Shown here piece after piece: positions 1 through 9,169 of a DNA stretch of 64,000 nucleotides. Position 1 is the first letter of the stretch; each line of letters begins with the position of its first letter. Position numbers and translations under genes: made by a program. This DNA is from Mycobacterium sp. OAS707 (GTDB taxonomy: Bacteria > Actinomycetota > Actinomycetes > Mycobacteriales > Mycobacteriaceae): contig NZ_JADBDS010000001.1 in assembly GCF_014873705.1 (NCBI RefSeq), positions 1,240,001 through 1,304,000 of the forward strand, written 5' to 3'. A model generated the notes under the pieces. The model saw only the letters and a list, made by a program, of their open reading frames with translations, made no database searches and had not been told where the DNA came from.

Positions 1-314
1 TAGGCGGCGTCGATGAAGTCGGCGAGCGCGGTAAGCGGCGGTGAGGGAGCGATCGCCGGGCTGACTGCCGTGCTGAGTGCGTGTCCGACGGCCAATACCT
101 GTGCGGGCGACAGCGAGGACAACGCAGCCATTGCCCCGGCAGGCGCCAGCGGCTTCGTGGCGGCTCGCACGTCGACGGCATGTGCTGCGACGGGCCTGTT
201 GGGAGCGGCGGTCGACGACTGGGGTAAGGGGGCGACCACCGATGCGAACACGATGGCGACGGCGCTGATCGCCACCACGCTGACCCTTGACACCACGCGA
301 AGCAGAACAGCCAT
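1..314 (-). CDS. Secreted hypothetical protein, 3' end cut by the window
   Basis: An open frame begins at an ATG on the minus strand and runs off the left edge. The last two visible bases (TA) could begin a stop or a Tyr codon, so the protein is about 104 residues or longer. The N-terminus has a basic residue, a hydrophobic stretch of about 20 residues (VVAISAVAIVFASVV) and then an Ala/Pro-rich region, which fits a Sec signal peptide or anchor. No domain is recognised. A 182-bp intergenic region separates it from the divergent cyclase gene. Confidence 0.5.
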   Translation of the reverse strand, partial: MAVLLRVVSRVSVVAISAVAIVFASVVAPLPQSSTAAPNRPVAAHAVDVRAATKPLAPAGAMAALSSLSPAQVLAVGHALSTAVSPAIAPSPPLTALADFIDAA

Positions 315-496
315 TTCAACGAGCCCCCTGCGAGGAAGTGTCTCACTTGGGCAGCGGGCGGGCGGGCAAACTTGCACACAATTAGTGGGCCGAAGCCCGC
401 GGTCGCCAGCCAGTCCGGGAGTTACGCTCACCACAGCATGCCGGCGCCTTACGGTGGGGATGGCACCGGAAGGATCGCAGCGCTTGGGGGGCGTTC

Positions 497-2026
497 GTGA
501 GCAAAATCCCGCGGCCCGTCACCGACGAACCCGTGCGCGGTGTCGTGGCTCCCCCCTGGCTCATGAGCTTGCCGGGAATTGAGCGCATGCGGTTATTCGC
601 CCGCCGAGTCCTTCCCGCCACCCCGATCGCGCGGCTGACCGGTTTCGGGATCGGCCATATCAGCAGTGGGACGTTGACCGGAACGCTCAAGGCAAGCGGT
701 CACCTCGTCATGCCGCCGGCCTACAACCTGAGCGCGCTGTCAACCCAAGCTCTCTACGCCTGCGGGCTCACGGCCGTCGACGCCGGGACGGATCTGCACC
801 CGATCGTGAACTCCGTTCAGTACTTCCGGCCGCCGCGCCCCCAGCCCGGCAACTTCCTCGCCCGTGCACGGGTGGTCAACTCGAGCAGCTACTTCGTCTC
901 CTGCACCGCCGAGATCGAGGATCCGGTCGGGCGGCTGGTCGGATTCGCCGCCAGTCAGTGGGGGGTACGGCGAATCGACCCGCCGCCTCCATCGCCACCC
1001 GCCGAGATCGAGCCGGCCGAGGACGCGGTGTACTCAGTGCCGGATCCTCCGGACCGTCCGGCCATCGGTGGCTTGGTGCCCGCGCATATGCAAGCTCGCC
1101 ATACCGGTCTTGAACTGTCCCGCATGATCATCGCCGGCGAACTGCCGCCCCTGCCCGCGATGCACACCTTCGGGGTGCGGTGGACTGCCGTCGATGAAGG
1201 GGTCGTCTATACCGTCATGCCGGCGAGCGAATGGTTCTGTTCGTCGTCTCATGCCCTCGAGTCGGCCGCGGTCGAGTCGTTCCTCAACATTTCCTCGACC
1301 TTGGCCGCACTGACCTTGTCACAGCCGGGAGAATCCTTCGCGGGCCTGGAACTGACCACCCGGTTCCTGCGTCGGGTGCCCGCCGACGGCCGCGAGCTTT
1401 CCAGTCGCGGCAAAGTCGCCCATCGCTCGGGGAATCTCATCACCGCCGACGCCGAAGCCGTTGATGCCGACGGTAAGACGTTCGCCGTGCAGAGCATCAC
1501 CTATGCAGTGCTCGACCCTCGTACACGCCACTCCGTGGAGCCCGAACGGGTGCTCGCCACGCTGTTGTTCACCGACATCGTCGGGTCGACTCCGCACGCC
1601 GAGCGGATGGGCGACGCGAGGTGGCGCTCGGTCCTTCTCGACTACGAGGCGTTGGTGAGAAGGGAGTTGGGCATCCACCGCGGTCGTGAGGTCAAGACGA
1701 TCGGCGATGGATTCCTCGCGCGTTTCGACTCACCCGCGTTGGCGATCCGCGCAGCGCGGGCCATCCGCGACGGCGTGAAAATGCTGCACCTCGAAGTGCG
1801 CAGCGGCGTCCACATCGGGGAATGCCAGGAACACGGCACCGATCTGGCGGGGATCGCGGTTCACGTCGCCGCTCGTATCGTCGCGCTCGCAGAGCCGGGT
1901 GAAATCCTGGTCTCGCAAATGGTGCGAGACCTCGCGGCAGGATCAGGCACTCATTTCGCGGCACGCGGGCCGCACAAGCTCAAAGGCGTGGAAGATGAGT
2001 ACCACCTGTTCGCGATAGAGGATTGA
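497..2026 (+). CDS. Double hot-dog (thioesterase-like) / class III adenylate cyclase fusion
   Basis: Predicted 509-residue soluble protein. Residues about 50-170 and 195-345 each look like a PaaI/4HBT-type hot-dog fold with the expected alternating strands. Residues about 350-509 are a class III nucleotidyl cyclase domain. The two metal-binding Asp are visible in FTDIVGST (about D360) and IGDG (about D404), with the adenine-specifying Lys in VKTIGDG. The transition-state Asn is replaced by His (AVHVAAR) while the Arg is kept. The GTG start follows a G-rich ribosome-binding site. The domain reading is from sequence; that the hot-dog part senses or hydrolyses an acyl-CoA is inference. Its stop overlaps a possible TTG start of the next gene. 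Confidence 0.85.
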   Translation: MSKIPRPVTDEPVRGVVAPPWLMSLPGIERMRLFARRVLPATPIARLTGFGIGHISSGTLTGTLKASGHLVMPPAYNLSALSTQALYACGLTAVDAGTDLHPIVNSVQYFRPPRPQPGNFLARARVVNSSSYFVSCTAEIEDPVGRLVGFAASQWGVRRIDPPPPSPPAEIEPAEDAVYSVPDPPDRPAIGGLVPAHMQARHTGLELSRMIIAGELPPLPAMHTFGVRWTAVDEGVVYTVMPASEWFCSSSHALESAAVESFLNISSTLAALTLSQPGESFAGLELTTRFLRRVPADGRELSSRGKVAHRSGNLITADAEAVDADGKTFAVQSITYAVLDPRTRHSVEPERVLATLLFTDIVGSTPHAERMGDARWRSVLLDYEALVRRELGIHRGREVKTIGDGFLARFDSPALAIRAARAIRDGVKMLHLEVRSGVHIGECQEHGTDLAGIAVHVAARIVALAEPGEILVSQMVRDLAAGSGTHFAARGPHKLKGVEDEYHLFAIED

Positions 2027-2073
2027 CTACCGTTCTCGGTTTACCGAGCCCCCATGCCGGGGACGAGATACGT

Positions 2074-2832
2074 ATGGCGAAGAAGCCGAGGCCGTGGGCT
2101 GTCGCAAAACATTTGTCGGCCGCCGACAAACGCTTCGAACTGCGACTCGGCGCGGGTGTGGTCGCCGCACCCGCGGCTGGGGTCGCGTTCGCGCTTCTTC
2201 TGCTGCTCGTCCGCGGCGGATGGCCGCCACTGCGGAGTTTCGACCTCGCGACAGCAGAAGCCCTGCACCGGCTAGGCATCGAGCATCCGGAACTGGTGAA
2301 GTCAGCCGAGATCGTCAGCGACGTCTTCGACCCGAACGTGTTCCGCGTCGCGCTCACGTTGATCGCACTGCTGTACCTCGTCCATGGCGAACGACACCAT
2401 GCGATTTGGCTTCTCGTCACGGTATTCGGCGGGGCGGCAATCGGTTTCGTGCTGAAAGTGATCGTCGGCCGGGCCCGGCCGGTGCTGCCGGATCCGCTCT
2501 CGACAGCGCCCGGCATGTCGTTCCCATCCGGCCATGCGCTTGGCGCGTCGATCGGCTGCTGTCTACTGCTGCTGATCACTCTGCGCTTCCTGCCGCGCCG
2601 GGGTCGCATCGCCGCCGTCATCGGGACCGGCTTGATCGTCGGCGCCGTTGCGCTCGCGCGGGTCGTGCTGGGAGTCCATTTCGTCAGCGATGTGCTGGCC
2701 GGCATCACGCTCGGCATCGGCTGGGTGGCCGTGACGACATGGGCTTACGTCGCGTGGCGTCGCGAGACCGGACAGCCGATCGAGCGGCCAGCCGATGTGG
2801 GCAATTCCGAGCAGCCGATAGCACACCCCTGA
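2074..2832 (+). CDS. PAP2-family membrane phosphatase
   Basis: A membrane phosphatase of the type-2 phosphatidic acid phosphatase family. It would remove phosphate from a lipid phosphate or polyprenyl diphosphate at the membrane. All three motifs are present: KVIVGRARP near residue 128, PSGH near 151, and R-x5-H-x3-D (RVVLGVHFVSD) near 196-206. Several hydrophobic helices surround them. The ATG at 2074 has a GGGGACGAGA site upstream. A TTG at 2023 overlapping the previous stop would add 17 residues and cannot be excluded. A second PAP2 gene follows 63 bp downstream. Substrate unknown. Confidence 0.85.
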   Translation: MAKKPRPWAVAKHLSAADKRFELRLGAGVVAAPAAGVAFALLLLLVRGGWPPLRSFDLATAEALHRLGIEHPELVKSAEIVSDVFDPNVFRVALTLIALLYLVHGERHHAIWLLVTVFGGAAIGFVLKVIVGRARPVLPDPLSTAPGMSFPSGHALGASIGCCLLLLITLRFLPRRGRIAAVIGTGLIVGAVALARVVLGVHFVSDVLAGITLGIGWVAVTTWAYVAWRRETGQPIERPADVGNSEQPIAHP

Positions 2833-2895
2833 ACTGCTGGTTTTCGACTCTGATCAGCACCGAGTTAATTAACGGCAACGTGGGTATCCCACAGC

Positions 2896-3627
2896 ATGAC
2901 CGCACAGCGTTTCCGTGGTGTCGCCCGCGACGTCGGTTGGCTGATTGTTCCGGGCGTCTGCCTTCTCGCGATGATGGTCGGGCTGGGCTATCTCCTCACC
3001 GATGTTGTCCCCGCGACCGCACTCGGGAAGTGGGACGCCGAGGTGCCGAGGCAGCTTGTGGCGTACCGCCAGCAGGAGGGCATCGCGGGAAGCAAGCTCA
3101 TCACGACGCTGTCCGAGACGCTGACGATCGTCATCCTGACGGCGTTGGCTGCTGCCATGTTCCGCTGGAAGTTCGGCCGCTGGCGCGAGTCCCTCGTCGT
3201 CATCTACGCGGTGGTCGGCGAGACGGTCATCTTCGTCGCGACAACGCTTTTCATCGACCGACCACGGCCGAGTGTGCCGCACCTCGACGATGCGCCGCCG
3301 ACGTCATCCTTCCCGTCCGGCCACACCGCAGCCGCTGTTTGCTTTTACGGTTCCGTCGCCGCAATTGTCCTCTGGCACAGTCGGTATCGATGGATCAAGG
3401 TGGGAGTAGTCGTCATCTGTGCTGCCGTGCCGCTGTTGATCGCGGCCAGCCGCGTGTATCGCGGAATGCATTACCCGACCGATGTGTTCGCGGGGATGCT
3501 GCTCGGCGCGATCTGGCTAAGTGTCGTCCTTTTCTATGTGCGCACTCATGATGCCGGCGGCAGGCAGGACGCGGCCGTCGACGCCGACCGGCCTTCGCGC
3601 CCTGATCGATCGAGGAGTCTGAGATGA
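2896..3627 (+). CDS. PAP2-family membrane phosphatase (second copy)
   Basis: A 243-residue membrane protein with the PAP2 motifs FIDRPRP, PSGHT (about residue 140) and RVYRGMHYPTD (about 186-196). Its N-terminus carries a long hydrophobic helix (LIVPGVCLLAMMVGLGYLL). It is only moderately similar to the preceding PAP2 protein, so this is probably an old paralogue pair and not a recent duplication. Its stop overlaps the start of the YihY gene as ATGA, which suggests translational coupling. Likely substrates are lipid phosphates; the actual one cannot be read from sequence. Confidence 0.86.
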   Translation: MTAQRFRGVARDVGWLIVPGVCLLAMMVGLGYLLTDVVPATALGKWDAEVPRQLVAYRQQEGIAGSKLITTLSETLTIVILTALAAAMFRWKFGRWRESLVVIYAVVGETVIFVATTLFIDRPRPSVPHLDDAPPTSSFPSGHTAAAVCFYGSVAAIVLWHSRYRWIKVGVVVICAAVPLLIAASRVYRGMHYPTDVFAGMLLGAIWLSVVLFYVRTHDAGGRQDAAVDADRPSRPDRSRSLR

Positions 3628-4640
3628 GCACTGCTACCCGCGTGCCCGAGACGGTCACCATCTCTGGCGACGAGCTGTCAGCGGACGACGCCGTCACGAC
3701 GTTGCGTCGCTACGGGCGCTGGAAACTGGTGAAGAACTCGTTCATTCGCTTCAGGTACGCCGACGGATTCACCAATGCGCGCGCCTTGGCGCTGCAGTTC
3801 TGTCTGGCGTTCATTCCGCTCATCATTGCAGTGGTCGGACTGTCCAGCGCCCTGCATCACGAGAAGTTCGCCCGGGTCGTCACTGAGACCTTGGGCCGGG
3901 TGCTGCCCGGCAGGGACAACGGCGACATGATGCAGGAGGCGGCGCAGCAGAGCAGCGATCGAGGAGCCACCGGCGGTCAGCTCGCACTGTGGCTCGGTCT
4001 GCTCGCTGCGATCATCGCGCTGACCACCGCGATGGGCCAGATCGAGCGGGGCGCAAACCGCATCTACGGCATCGAGCGAGACAATCCCGCCCTGCGCAAA
4101 TACGGCCGGGCGTTGCTGATGGCGGTGACCGCCGGCCTGCTGTCGCTGCTCGGATTCCTCGTCATCATCGCCGGCGACGCTCTCGGCGAATCGCTCGCGA
4201 CGGTGTACCGCTGGAACGACCTGTCGGAGACGCTGTGGCGCCTTGGCCGCTGGCCGCTGGGCGTCATCCTCGCCTGGGCGTCGTTCACCGTCGTCTTGGA
4301 GCGCTCACCGCGACGCCGGCAGCCGGGGTACTCGTGGCTGGCGTTCGGATCCGCTGTGTCGCTTGCGCTTTGGCTGCTCGTCACCGGCTTGCTGGCGCTC
4401 TACGTGGCATGGGGCGCGTCGTTCGGCACCACCTATGGCCCATTGACCGGAGTTTTCGCCCTGTTGCTGTGGGCCAATCTGTCGTCGGTGGCGCTCTTCC
4501 TCGGTATCGCATTCGCCGCCCAGCTCGAGGCTGTCCGCGCAGGTGTGCCGACGCCGATTTTGGCTGACCCCGAGAAAGGACGTGTACGCGAAGGGGGTGA
4601 GATCGGTGGGCCGAGGAAATTCGAACCAAGCCTCACCTGA
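3624..4640 (+). CDS. YihY/BrkB-family membrane protein
   Basis: A 338-residue inner-membrane protein. After about 55 cytosolic residues it shows the YihY hallmark start of the first helix (RALALQFCLAFIPLII) and about six membrane spans in total, ending in a charged tail. The family was once called ribonuclease BN, but that assignment was withdrawn; its role is unclear, with links to envelope integrity and complement resistance. It starts in ATGA overlap with the PAP2 gene and overlaps the next lipid-kinase gene by about 35 bp, so the three are probably one transcript. Confidence 0.87.
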   Translation: MSTATRVPETVTISGDELSADDAVTTLRRYGRWKLVKNSFIRFRYADGFTNARALALQFCLAFIPLIIAVVGLSSALHHEKFARVVTETLGRVLPGRDNGDMMQEAAQQSSDRGATGGQLALWLGLLAAIIALTTAMGQIERGANRIYGIERDNPALRKYGRALLMAVTAGLLSLLGFLVIIAGDALGESLATVYRWNDLSETLWRLGRWPLGVILAWASFTVVLERSPRRRQPGYSWLAFGSAVSLALWLLVTGLLALYVAWGASFGTTYGPLTGVFALLLWANLSSVALFLGIAFAAQLEAVRAGVPTPILADPEKGRVREGGEIGGPRKFEPSLT

Positions 4641-5535
4641 GCTCCCTTCTGCCTCGCCGAAACGGATCGCCGTCATCGCCCACCGGAAGAAATCACTGGG
4701 CGGCGGCCTCGACGAACTGCGAAAGCTACTCGCGGAGGAGGGATTTGACGACCCCGTCTGGCACGAGGTGTCGAAGAGCCGCAAAGCGCGCAAGCGGGCA
4801 AGGCGCACGCTCGCGGATGGTGTCGATCTGGTCCTCGTGTGGGGCGGCGACGGCATGGTTCAGCGGTGCGTCGACGCGCTGGCCGGCTCGGACGCCGCTG
4901 TCGCGATCATCCCGGCAGGCACCGCGAATCAACTTGCGAACAACCTCGGTGTCCCGACCGATCTGCAGGAGGCCGTGCAGATAGCGTTGCACGGCGCACG
5001 CAGGCGCCTCGACCTCGGCACGTTGAATGGCGAACACTTCGCCGTCATGGCCGGAGCCGGCTTTGACGCGCAGATGATCAGTGACGCCGATGGACGATTG
5101 AAGGACCGCGCCGGGCGGCTGGCCTACGTGTTGACCGGGCTGCGCCACGTGCGAGACAACCCAGTGCGGACCAAGATTCGAGTCGACGGGCGGAAATGGT
5201 TCGAGGGGCCGGCAACCTGCGTCCTGTTCGGCAACGTCGGCACCATCACCGGCGGCATCCGCGCTTTCGACGACGCCGAGCCCGACGACGGCTACCTTGA
5301 CGTCGGGGTCGTCACCGCCCAGGGTGCACTGCAATGGGCCCGCACCCTCGGCCGCGCCGCGACGGGTCGGTCGGAGGTCTCGCCATACGTCGAGATGACG
5401 CGGGGCCGGACGATGGACGTCAAGTTCGCTGAGCCGATCACGTATGAGCTCGACGGCGGGGAACGCGGTTCCAGCAAGAAGTTACACGCGACGATAGTGC
5501 CTGCGGCGCTTACCTTTTGCGTGCCTGAGGAGTAA
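4606..5535 (+). CDS. Diacylglycerol kinase-like lipid kinase (DAGK catalytic family)
   Basis: A soluble kinase expected to phosphorylate diacylglycerol or a related lipid with ATP. The nucleotide-binding motif VWGGDGM lies near residues 78-84, followed by PAGTANQLANNLG, and the C-terminal beta-sandwich has typical features (DDGYLDV, YELDGG). The GTG at 4606 has AAGGGGGTGA upstream; in-frame GTGs at 4597 and 4543 are alternatives. A kinase next to two PAP2 phosphatases suggests a local phosphatidate/diacylglycerol cycle. Its 3' end overlaps the convergent PhoD-like gene by 26 bp. Confidence 0.88.
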   Translation: MGRGNSNQASPELPSASPKRIAVIAHRKKSLGGGLDELRKLLAEEGFDDPVWHEVSKSRKARKRARRTLADGVDLVLVWGGDGMVQRCVDALAGSDAAVAIIPAGTANQLANNLGVPTDLQEAVQIALHGARRRLDLGTLNGEHFAVMAGAGFDAQMISDADGRLKDRAGRLAYVLTGLRHVRDNPVRTKIRVDGRKWFEGPATCVLFGNVGTITGGIRAFDDAEPDDGYLDVGVVTAQGALQWARTLGRAATGRSEVSPYVEMTRGRTMDVKFAEPITYELDGGERGSSKKLHATIVPAALTFCVPEE

Positions 5536-7168
5536 GCGCCACGCGGCACACTTCGTCCATGACAGCCGGGCCGCGTGGCTGTTCGAAAAGCACCTCTGCG
5601 CTGCGGCCGTCCACTTGCAGAGTGGCGATGGTGTTCCCGAACAGTGGACCGCACGTGTTGGCCCACGACAGCGGGAGCCTGGGTACGCCGTGTCGGCGTG
5701 CCCACCATCGAGCGAGCGCGGCCGCGGGGCGCGACCAGCTCACGGTGAACACCGGCTTGAGGAACAGCGGCACGTAATTGTTGACCGGCGAGCACACGAG
5801 TTGGTGGACCGTTGCGCCCCACTCGTCCGACGCACTCGCCCACTCGGCCCGCGCGGCGTAGCTATGGTGGACGTCCCCGGACAGCACGCTGACAGTTGCG
5901 GGTCCGCTCGGATGACGTGCGACGCGGGCGATCATCTCGGCGAGACGGAGAAATGACTTATAAAAGGCCGGCCAGTGTTCGAGATCGGCTGCCCTGCGAG
6001 TCTTTTCGGCGAGTTTCCCGCGAAGACCGGCCCGATCTGCGCTTCGCTCGTTCGCCGCCTCGAGGTCCCCGATGGCGGGTGGCATCAGCCACGGCACCGA
6101 CGACGCCAGCATCAGGTGGTCCAACTCATCGAGGTCGTCTGTGGCCTGGGTCTCCAGCCATGCGAACTCGCGTTCGCCGATCATCATGCGGTCACCGGAA
6201 TCGAGAATTCGGCCGTTACGCGAGTCAATCATCAGGAGCCGACTGCGGCCCAGATCCCATCGATAACTGAATCTGATGCCCTTGGTGGAATCCACTTCTC
6301 GATCGGCCCGGTCGGCTAGATCGACGAGTAGCGGCCACGTGTCGCCGTCCGCCGTCACCAGGCGCCTATAGTCCTCGTCGTCGGCCAACTCCGCCGGGCT
6401 CAAATTGCCTAGGTGCTGATACACCCAGTACGAGGCCAGTCCGGCTCGGATCCGGTCACGCCACCATGGTTTCTGCTTCATGTCGGCGCGCCAGGACGCC
6501 GACGTGTTCCAGTCGTCTCTGATGTCGTGGTCGTCGAAAATCATCGCGGTCGGAACCGTGGACATCAGCCACCTGATCTCAGGGTCACCCCACGAGTGGC
6601 GATACAACCGTTCGTATTCGGCGAACGTGATCACCTCGTCCGGCGGCCGAAGGCCACGCTTTCGTATCCGTTGGCGGCGCCCCGCCAGGCGTCGTCGGGT
6701 CTCGGGTGTGAGTTCGTCGGCGTACAACTGGTCGCCGAGCAAGATCAACGCCTCGGGCCAGTCGTCGACCGGATAGGTGGCCATCCTCGTGGCGTACACG
6801 TCCAGCGCGTCGAGCCCGAGGTTGCCGTCTACCTTCTGATCACCGGTTTTGGGGTACCGGCACGATCCGAAAATGGCCTGGAGCCGGTGAGTCGATTCAG
6901 GGCCGCGGGTGCGGATAACGCTCGCCGGAAACGTCGAGTCCGCGCGCGGCCAGACCCGTGCTCCGTCGAGCGTGACGTCATATTCGGTCGCGGTGTCCGG
7001 CGCCAGCCCCGTGACCGTGACGAGGGCGTAATGGTGGTCCTGCACAGTGAACGTCCGCGCTGCGCAGCCGAGAACCTCCGCTGTTCCCGGGCGGTCGGTT
7101 TGGACCCAGACCAGCGCCGTTGTGTCTGAAACGTGCCGCAGGACCGGGCCGAGCAACAGCGTCACCAC
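5510..7168 (-). CDS. PhoD-like metallophosphatase (alkaline phosphatase D family)
   Basis: A 552-residue calcineurin-fold phosphoesterase. An N-terminal fibronectin-like segment (residues about 1-85) precedes the metal-binding blocks GSCRYP, LGDQLYADEL, FDDHDIRDDWN and LSGDVHHSY. No signal peptide is evident, unlike Tat-exported Bacillus PhoD, so this is probably the cytosolic mycobacterial subtype. The start is one of two consecutive GTG codons behind TAAGGTGGC. It is divergent from the Ser/Thr kinase gene, sharing a 99-bp intergenic region. Substrate (phosphodiester or phosphomonoester) unknown. Confidence 0.88.
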   Translation of the reverse strand: MVTLLLGPVLRHVSDTTALVWVQTDRPGTAEVLGCAARTFTVQDHHYALVTVTGLAPDTATEYDVTLDGARVWPRADSTFPASVIRTRGPESTHRLQAIFGSCRYPKTGDQKVDGNLGLDALDVYATRMATYPVDDWPEALILLGDQLYADELTPETRRRLAGRRQRIRKRGLRPPDEVITFAEYERLYRHSWGDPEIRWLMSTVPTAMIFDDHDIRDDWNTSASWRADMKQKPWWRDRIRAGLASYWVYQHLGNLSPAELADDEDYRRLVTADGDTWPLLVDLADRADREVDSTKGIRFSYRWDLGRSRLLMIDSRNGRILDSGDRMMIGEREFAWLETQATDDLDELDHLMLASSVPWLMPPAIGDLEAANERSADRAGLRGKLAEKTRRAADLEHWPAFYKSFLRLAEMIARVARHPSGPATVSVLSGDVHHSYAARAEWASASDEWGATVHQLVCSPVNNYVPLFLKPVFTVSWSRPAAALARWWARRHGVPRLPLSWANTCGPLFGNTIATLQVDGRSAEVLFEQPRGPAVMDEVCRVALTPQARKR

Positions 7169-7267
7169 GCCACCTTACGAGCGGGCGTTGGACGCTTTAG
7201 CCATTTCGACGATGACCGCCAACGACGGAGTTCGCGACCGGGGCGTGCTGGTTTGTAGGCTTTCGGG

Positions 7268-9049
7268 ATGCCGTTCAACAACGGTGAGGTCTTCGCTGGT
7301 TACGTCATTCAGCGGATGATCGGCACCGGTGGGATGGGCGAGGTCTACCTCGCCCAGCATCCACGCCTGCCTCGTCGAGACGCGCTGAAGATCTTGTCGT
7401 CGGCCTCGACAAGGGACGACGAGTTTCGAGCCAGATTCACTCGCGAGGCCGAGTTGGCCGCGACGCTGTGGCATCCGCACATCGTCCGCGTTCTCGATCG
7501 TGGCGAGTTCAACGGCCGACTCTGGATCTCCATGGACTATGTAGACGGCACAGACGCGGGTCGTTTGATCCGGGAGCGCTACCCGAAAGGCATGCCAGAA
7601 GAAGACGTCGCGGAAATCGTGACAGCGATGGCCGATGCGCTCGACTTCGGCCACGAGCGCCGTCTGCTTCACCGCGACGTCAAACCCGAGAACATTCTCG
7701 TCAACGCATCCGACGGTCATCGACGCAGAGTGCTGCTGACCGACTTCGGCATCGCCCGCCGCATCGATGACGTCAGCAACCTCACCGACGCCGATGTCGC
7801 CGTGGGAACGATCAGCTACATCGCCCCGGAGCAGTTGCTGGGCAAGCCTTTGGACGGCCGGGCAGACCAATATGCGTTGGCGGCCACGGCTTTTCACCTA
7901 CTGACCGGCTCGCCACCGTTTGAAGACTCAAATCGCGCCGTTGTGATAAGCCACCACCTCGGCACGCCGGCCCCTCGGCTATCTGAGCGCCGACCCGACC
8001 TCGCGCACCTTGACGCTGTGCTCGCAAGGGCGCTGGCCAAAGACCCAAGTGACCGATACCCGACGTGCCTCGACTTCGCCCGAGCCCTGACCCAGCAGGG
8101 CCCACTCCCCGATGCCACCGCACCGCTCGCCCAATCCGGGCAGATATCGGCATCGGGTGGTCGTCCGCACACGCAGCGCCTCGAGCGTTTGGTTGTTCAC
8201 GGCACTGCTCGCGGAGTGCAGCACAGCGGCGCTCACGGTGAGGTCGGGATCTTGTCGTTCCACGTGCTGCCACGTGAGCCAGTAGCCGGTCGACATGCGC
8301 CTGTACCCGTCGAGATACCAACTCAGCTCAGCGCGGGTCAGCTCGCAGACGGCGACGAGGTGGAGGTCAGCGGCGTCTGGGATGGCAGCCTGCTGGACGC
8401 CGACACGATCGTCAACATTTCCGCGACACCTCGTCCCAAGCGAAGGCGGTCGAAGGCACCGCGCGAGAAGTCTCCGCGCGACAAAGGACCGAAAGGCAGG
8501 ACCAGGACCGTCATCCTCGGCGCACTCGTCGGTGTGATCGTGTTGGCGGCGGCTGCGGTGCTGTGGTTCACCGACGGGTTCGGCCTGTGGAACCGTCCGG
8601 GACCGATCGTCAAGCCGATGAGCGTAACCGTGTTCTCGCCCAGCGGCGCCCCGGACAACCCCGACAAGGCAGGCTTGGCCATCGACGGCAACCCCGACAC
8701 GGCGTGGTCGACCGTCACCTACAAGGACCCCGTCCCGTTCCCGAATTTCGTTGAGGGTGAAGGACTTTTACTGCACCTGTCCGAACCGACCGCGCTGAGC
8801 GCCGTCACGATCGACTTGTCCAGCACCGGCACCGAGGTGCAGATCCTGTCGTCGTCAACCGAAACCCCAACCAAGCTGCCCGCCACCGAACTTGCCCCGA
8901 CGACGGCACTGCAGCCGGGACACAACCGCATCGAAATCCACGACGAAACCAAGACCTCGAATGTGCTCGTCTGGATCACGAAACTGGGCACGACTGACGG
9001 CCAAAGCCGGACGGCAATTTCGGAGATCACGCTGCAAGCGAGGGCCTAG
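7268..9049 (+). CDS. Transmembrane Ser/Thr protein kinase with MviN-like ectodomain
   Basis: A 593-residue Hanks-type kinase. The glycine loop GTGGMGEVY is near residues 19-27, the catalytic Lys about 41, HRDVKPEN about 135-142 and DFG about 158-162; the kinase domain ends near 270. A cytosolic segment of about 100 residues with OB-like character follows, then a basic stretch, one membrane helix ([19 protein letters not shown], about 417-435) and an extracellular domain of about 150 residues. The ectodomain contains [15 protein letters not shown] and resembles the discoidin/carbohydrate-binding-like ectodomain of mycobacterial MviN/MurJ. Regulation of envelope synthesis is inferred from that likeness only. 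Confidence 0.9.
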   Translation: MPFNNGEVFAGYVIQRMIGTGGMGEVYLAQHPRLPRRDALKILSSASTRDDEFRARFTREAELAATLWHPHIVRVLDRGEFNGRLWISMDYVDGTDAGRLIRERYPKGMPEEDVAEIVTAMADALDFGHERRLLHRDVKPENILVNASDGHRRRVLLTDFGIARRIDDVSNLTDADVAVGTISYIAPEQLLGKPLDGRADQYALAATAFHLLTGSPPFEDSNRAVVISHHLGTPAPRLSERRPDLAHLDAVLARALAKDPSDRYPTCLDFARALTQQGPLPDATAPLAQSGQISASGGRPHTQRLERLVVHGTARGVQHSGAHGEVGILSFHVLPREPVAGRHAPVPVEIPTQLSAGQLADGDEVEVSGVWDGSLLDADTIVNISATPRPKRRRSKAPREKSPRDKGPKGRTRTVILGALVGVIVLAAAAVLWFTDGFGLWNRPGPIVKPMSVTVFSPSGAPDNPDKAGLAIDGNPDTAWSTVTYKDPVPFPNFVEGEGLLLHLSEPTALSAVTIDLSSTGTEVQILSSSTETPTKLPATELAPTTALQPGHNRIEIHDETKTSNVLVWITKLGTTDGQSRTAISEITLQARA

Positions 9050-9073
9050 GGGTACTTCCGCGATGGCTCGACG

Positions 9074-9101
9074 TTGACACTTCCGGCCGTCACTGTAATA
9101 G
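9074..9101 (+). promoter_or_regulatory. Predicted sigma-A-type promoter of the DUF1214-sulfotransferase-TetR-SDR operon
   Basis: A perfect TTGACA (9074-9079) is followed after 16 bp by TAATAG (9096-9101), preceded by TG. Transcription would start near 9108, just upstream of the palindrome at 9113-9139. It lies in the 120-bp gap after the kinase stop. Confidence 0.55.
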
Positions 9102-9112
9102 TGATCCCCACG

Positions 9113-9139
9113 TTATCTGAAAACGCTGTTCTCAGATAA
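9113..9139. promoter_or_regulatory. Palindromic operator, 12-bp arms, probably for the operon's own TetR regulator
   Basis: Left arm TTATCTGAAAAC (9113-9124), 3-bp spacer GCT, right arm GTTCTCAGATAA (9128-9139). The arms are complementary at 11 of 12 positions. The element sits just after the predicted transcription start and 30 bp before the first start codon, a repressor position. The third gene of the operon encodes a TetR protein, the obvious candidate ligand (inference). Confidence 0.7.
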
Positions 9140-9169
9140 GCAGCTCTAGATCCTCGGAGCGGAGGCGGC

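Noticed and set aside
2094..3551. A 485-codon plus-strand frame across both PAP2 genes
   Set aside because: Runs out of frame through two genes with clear PAP2 motifs; Arg-rich product.
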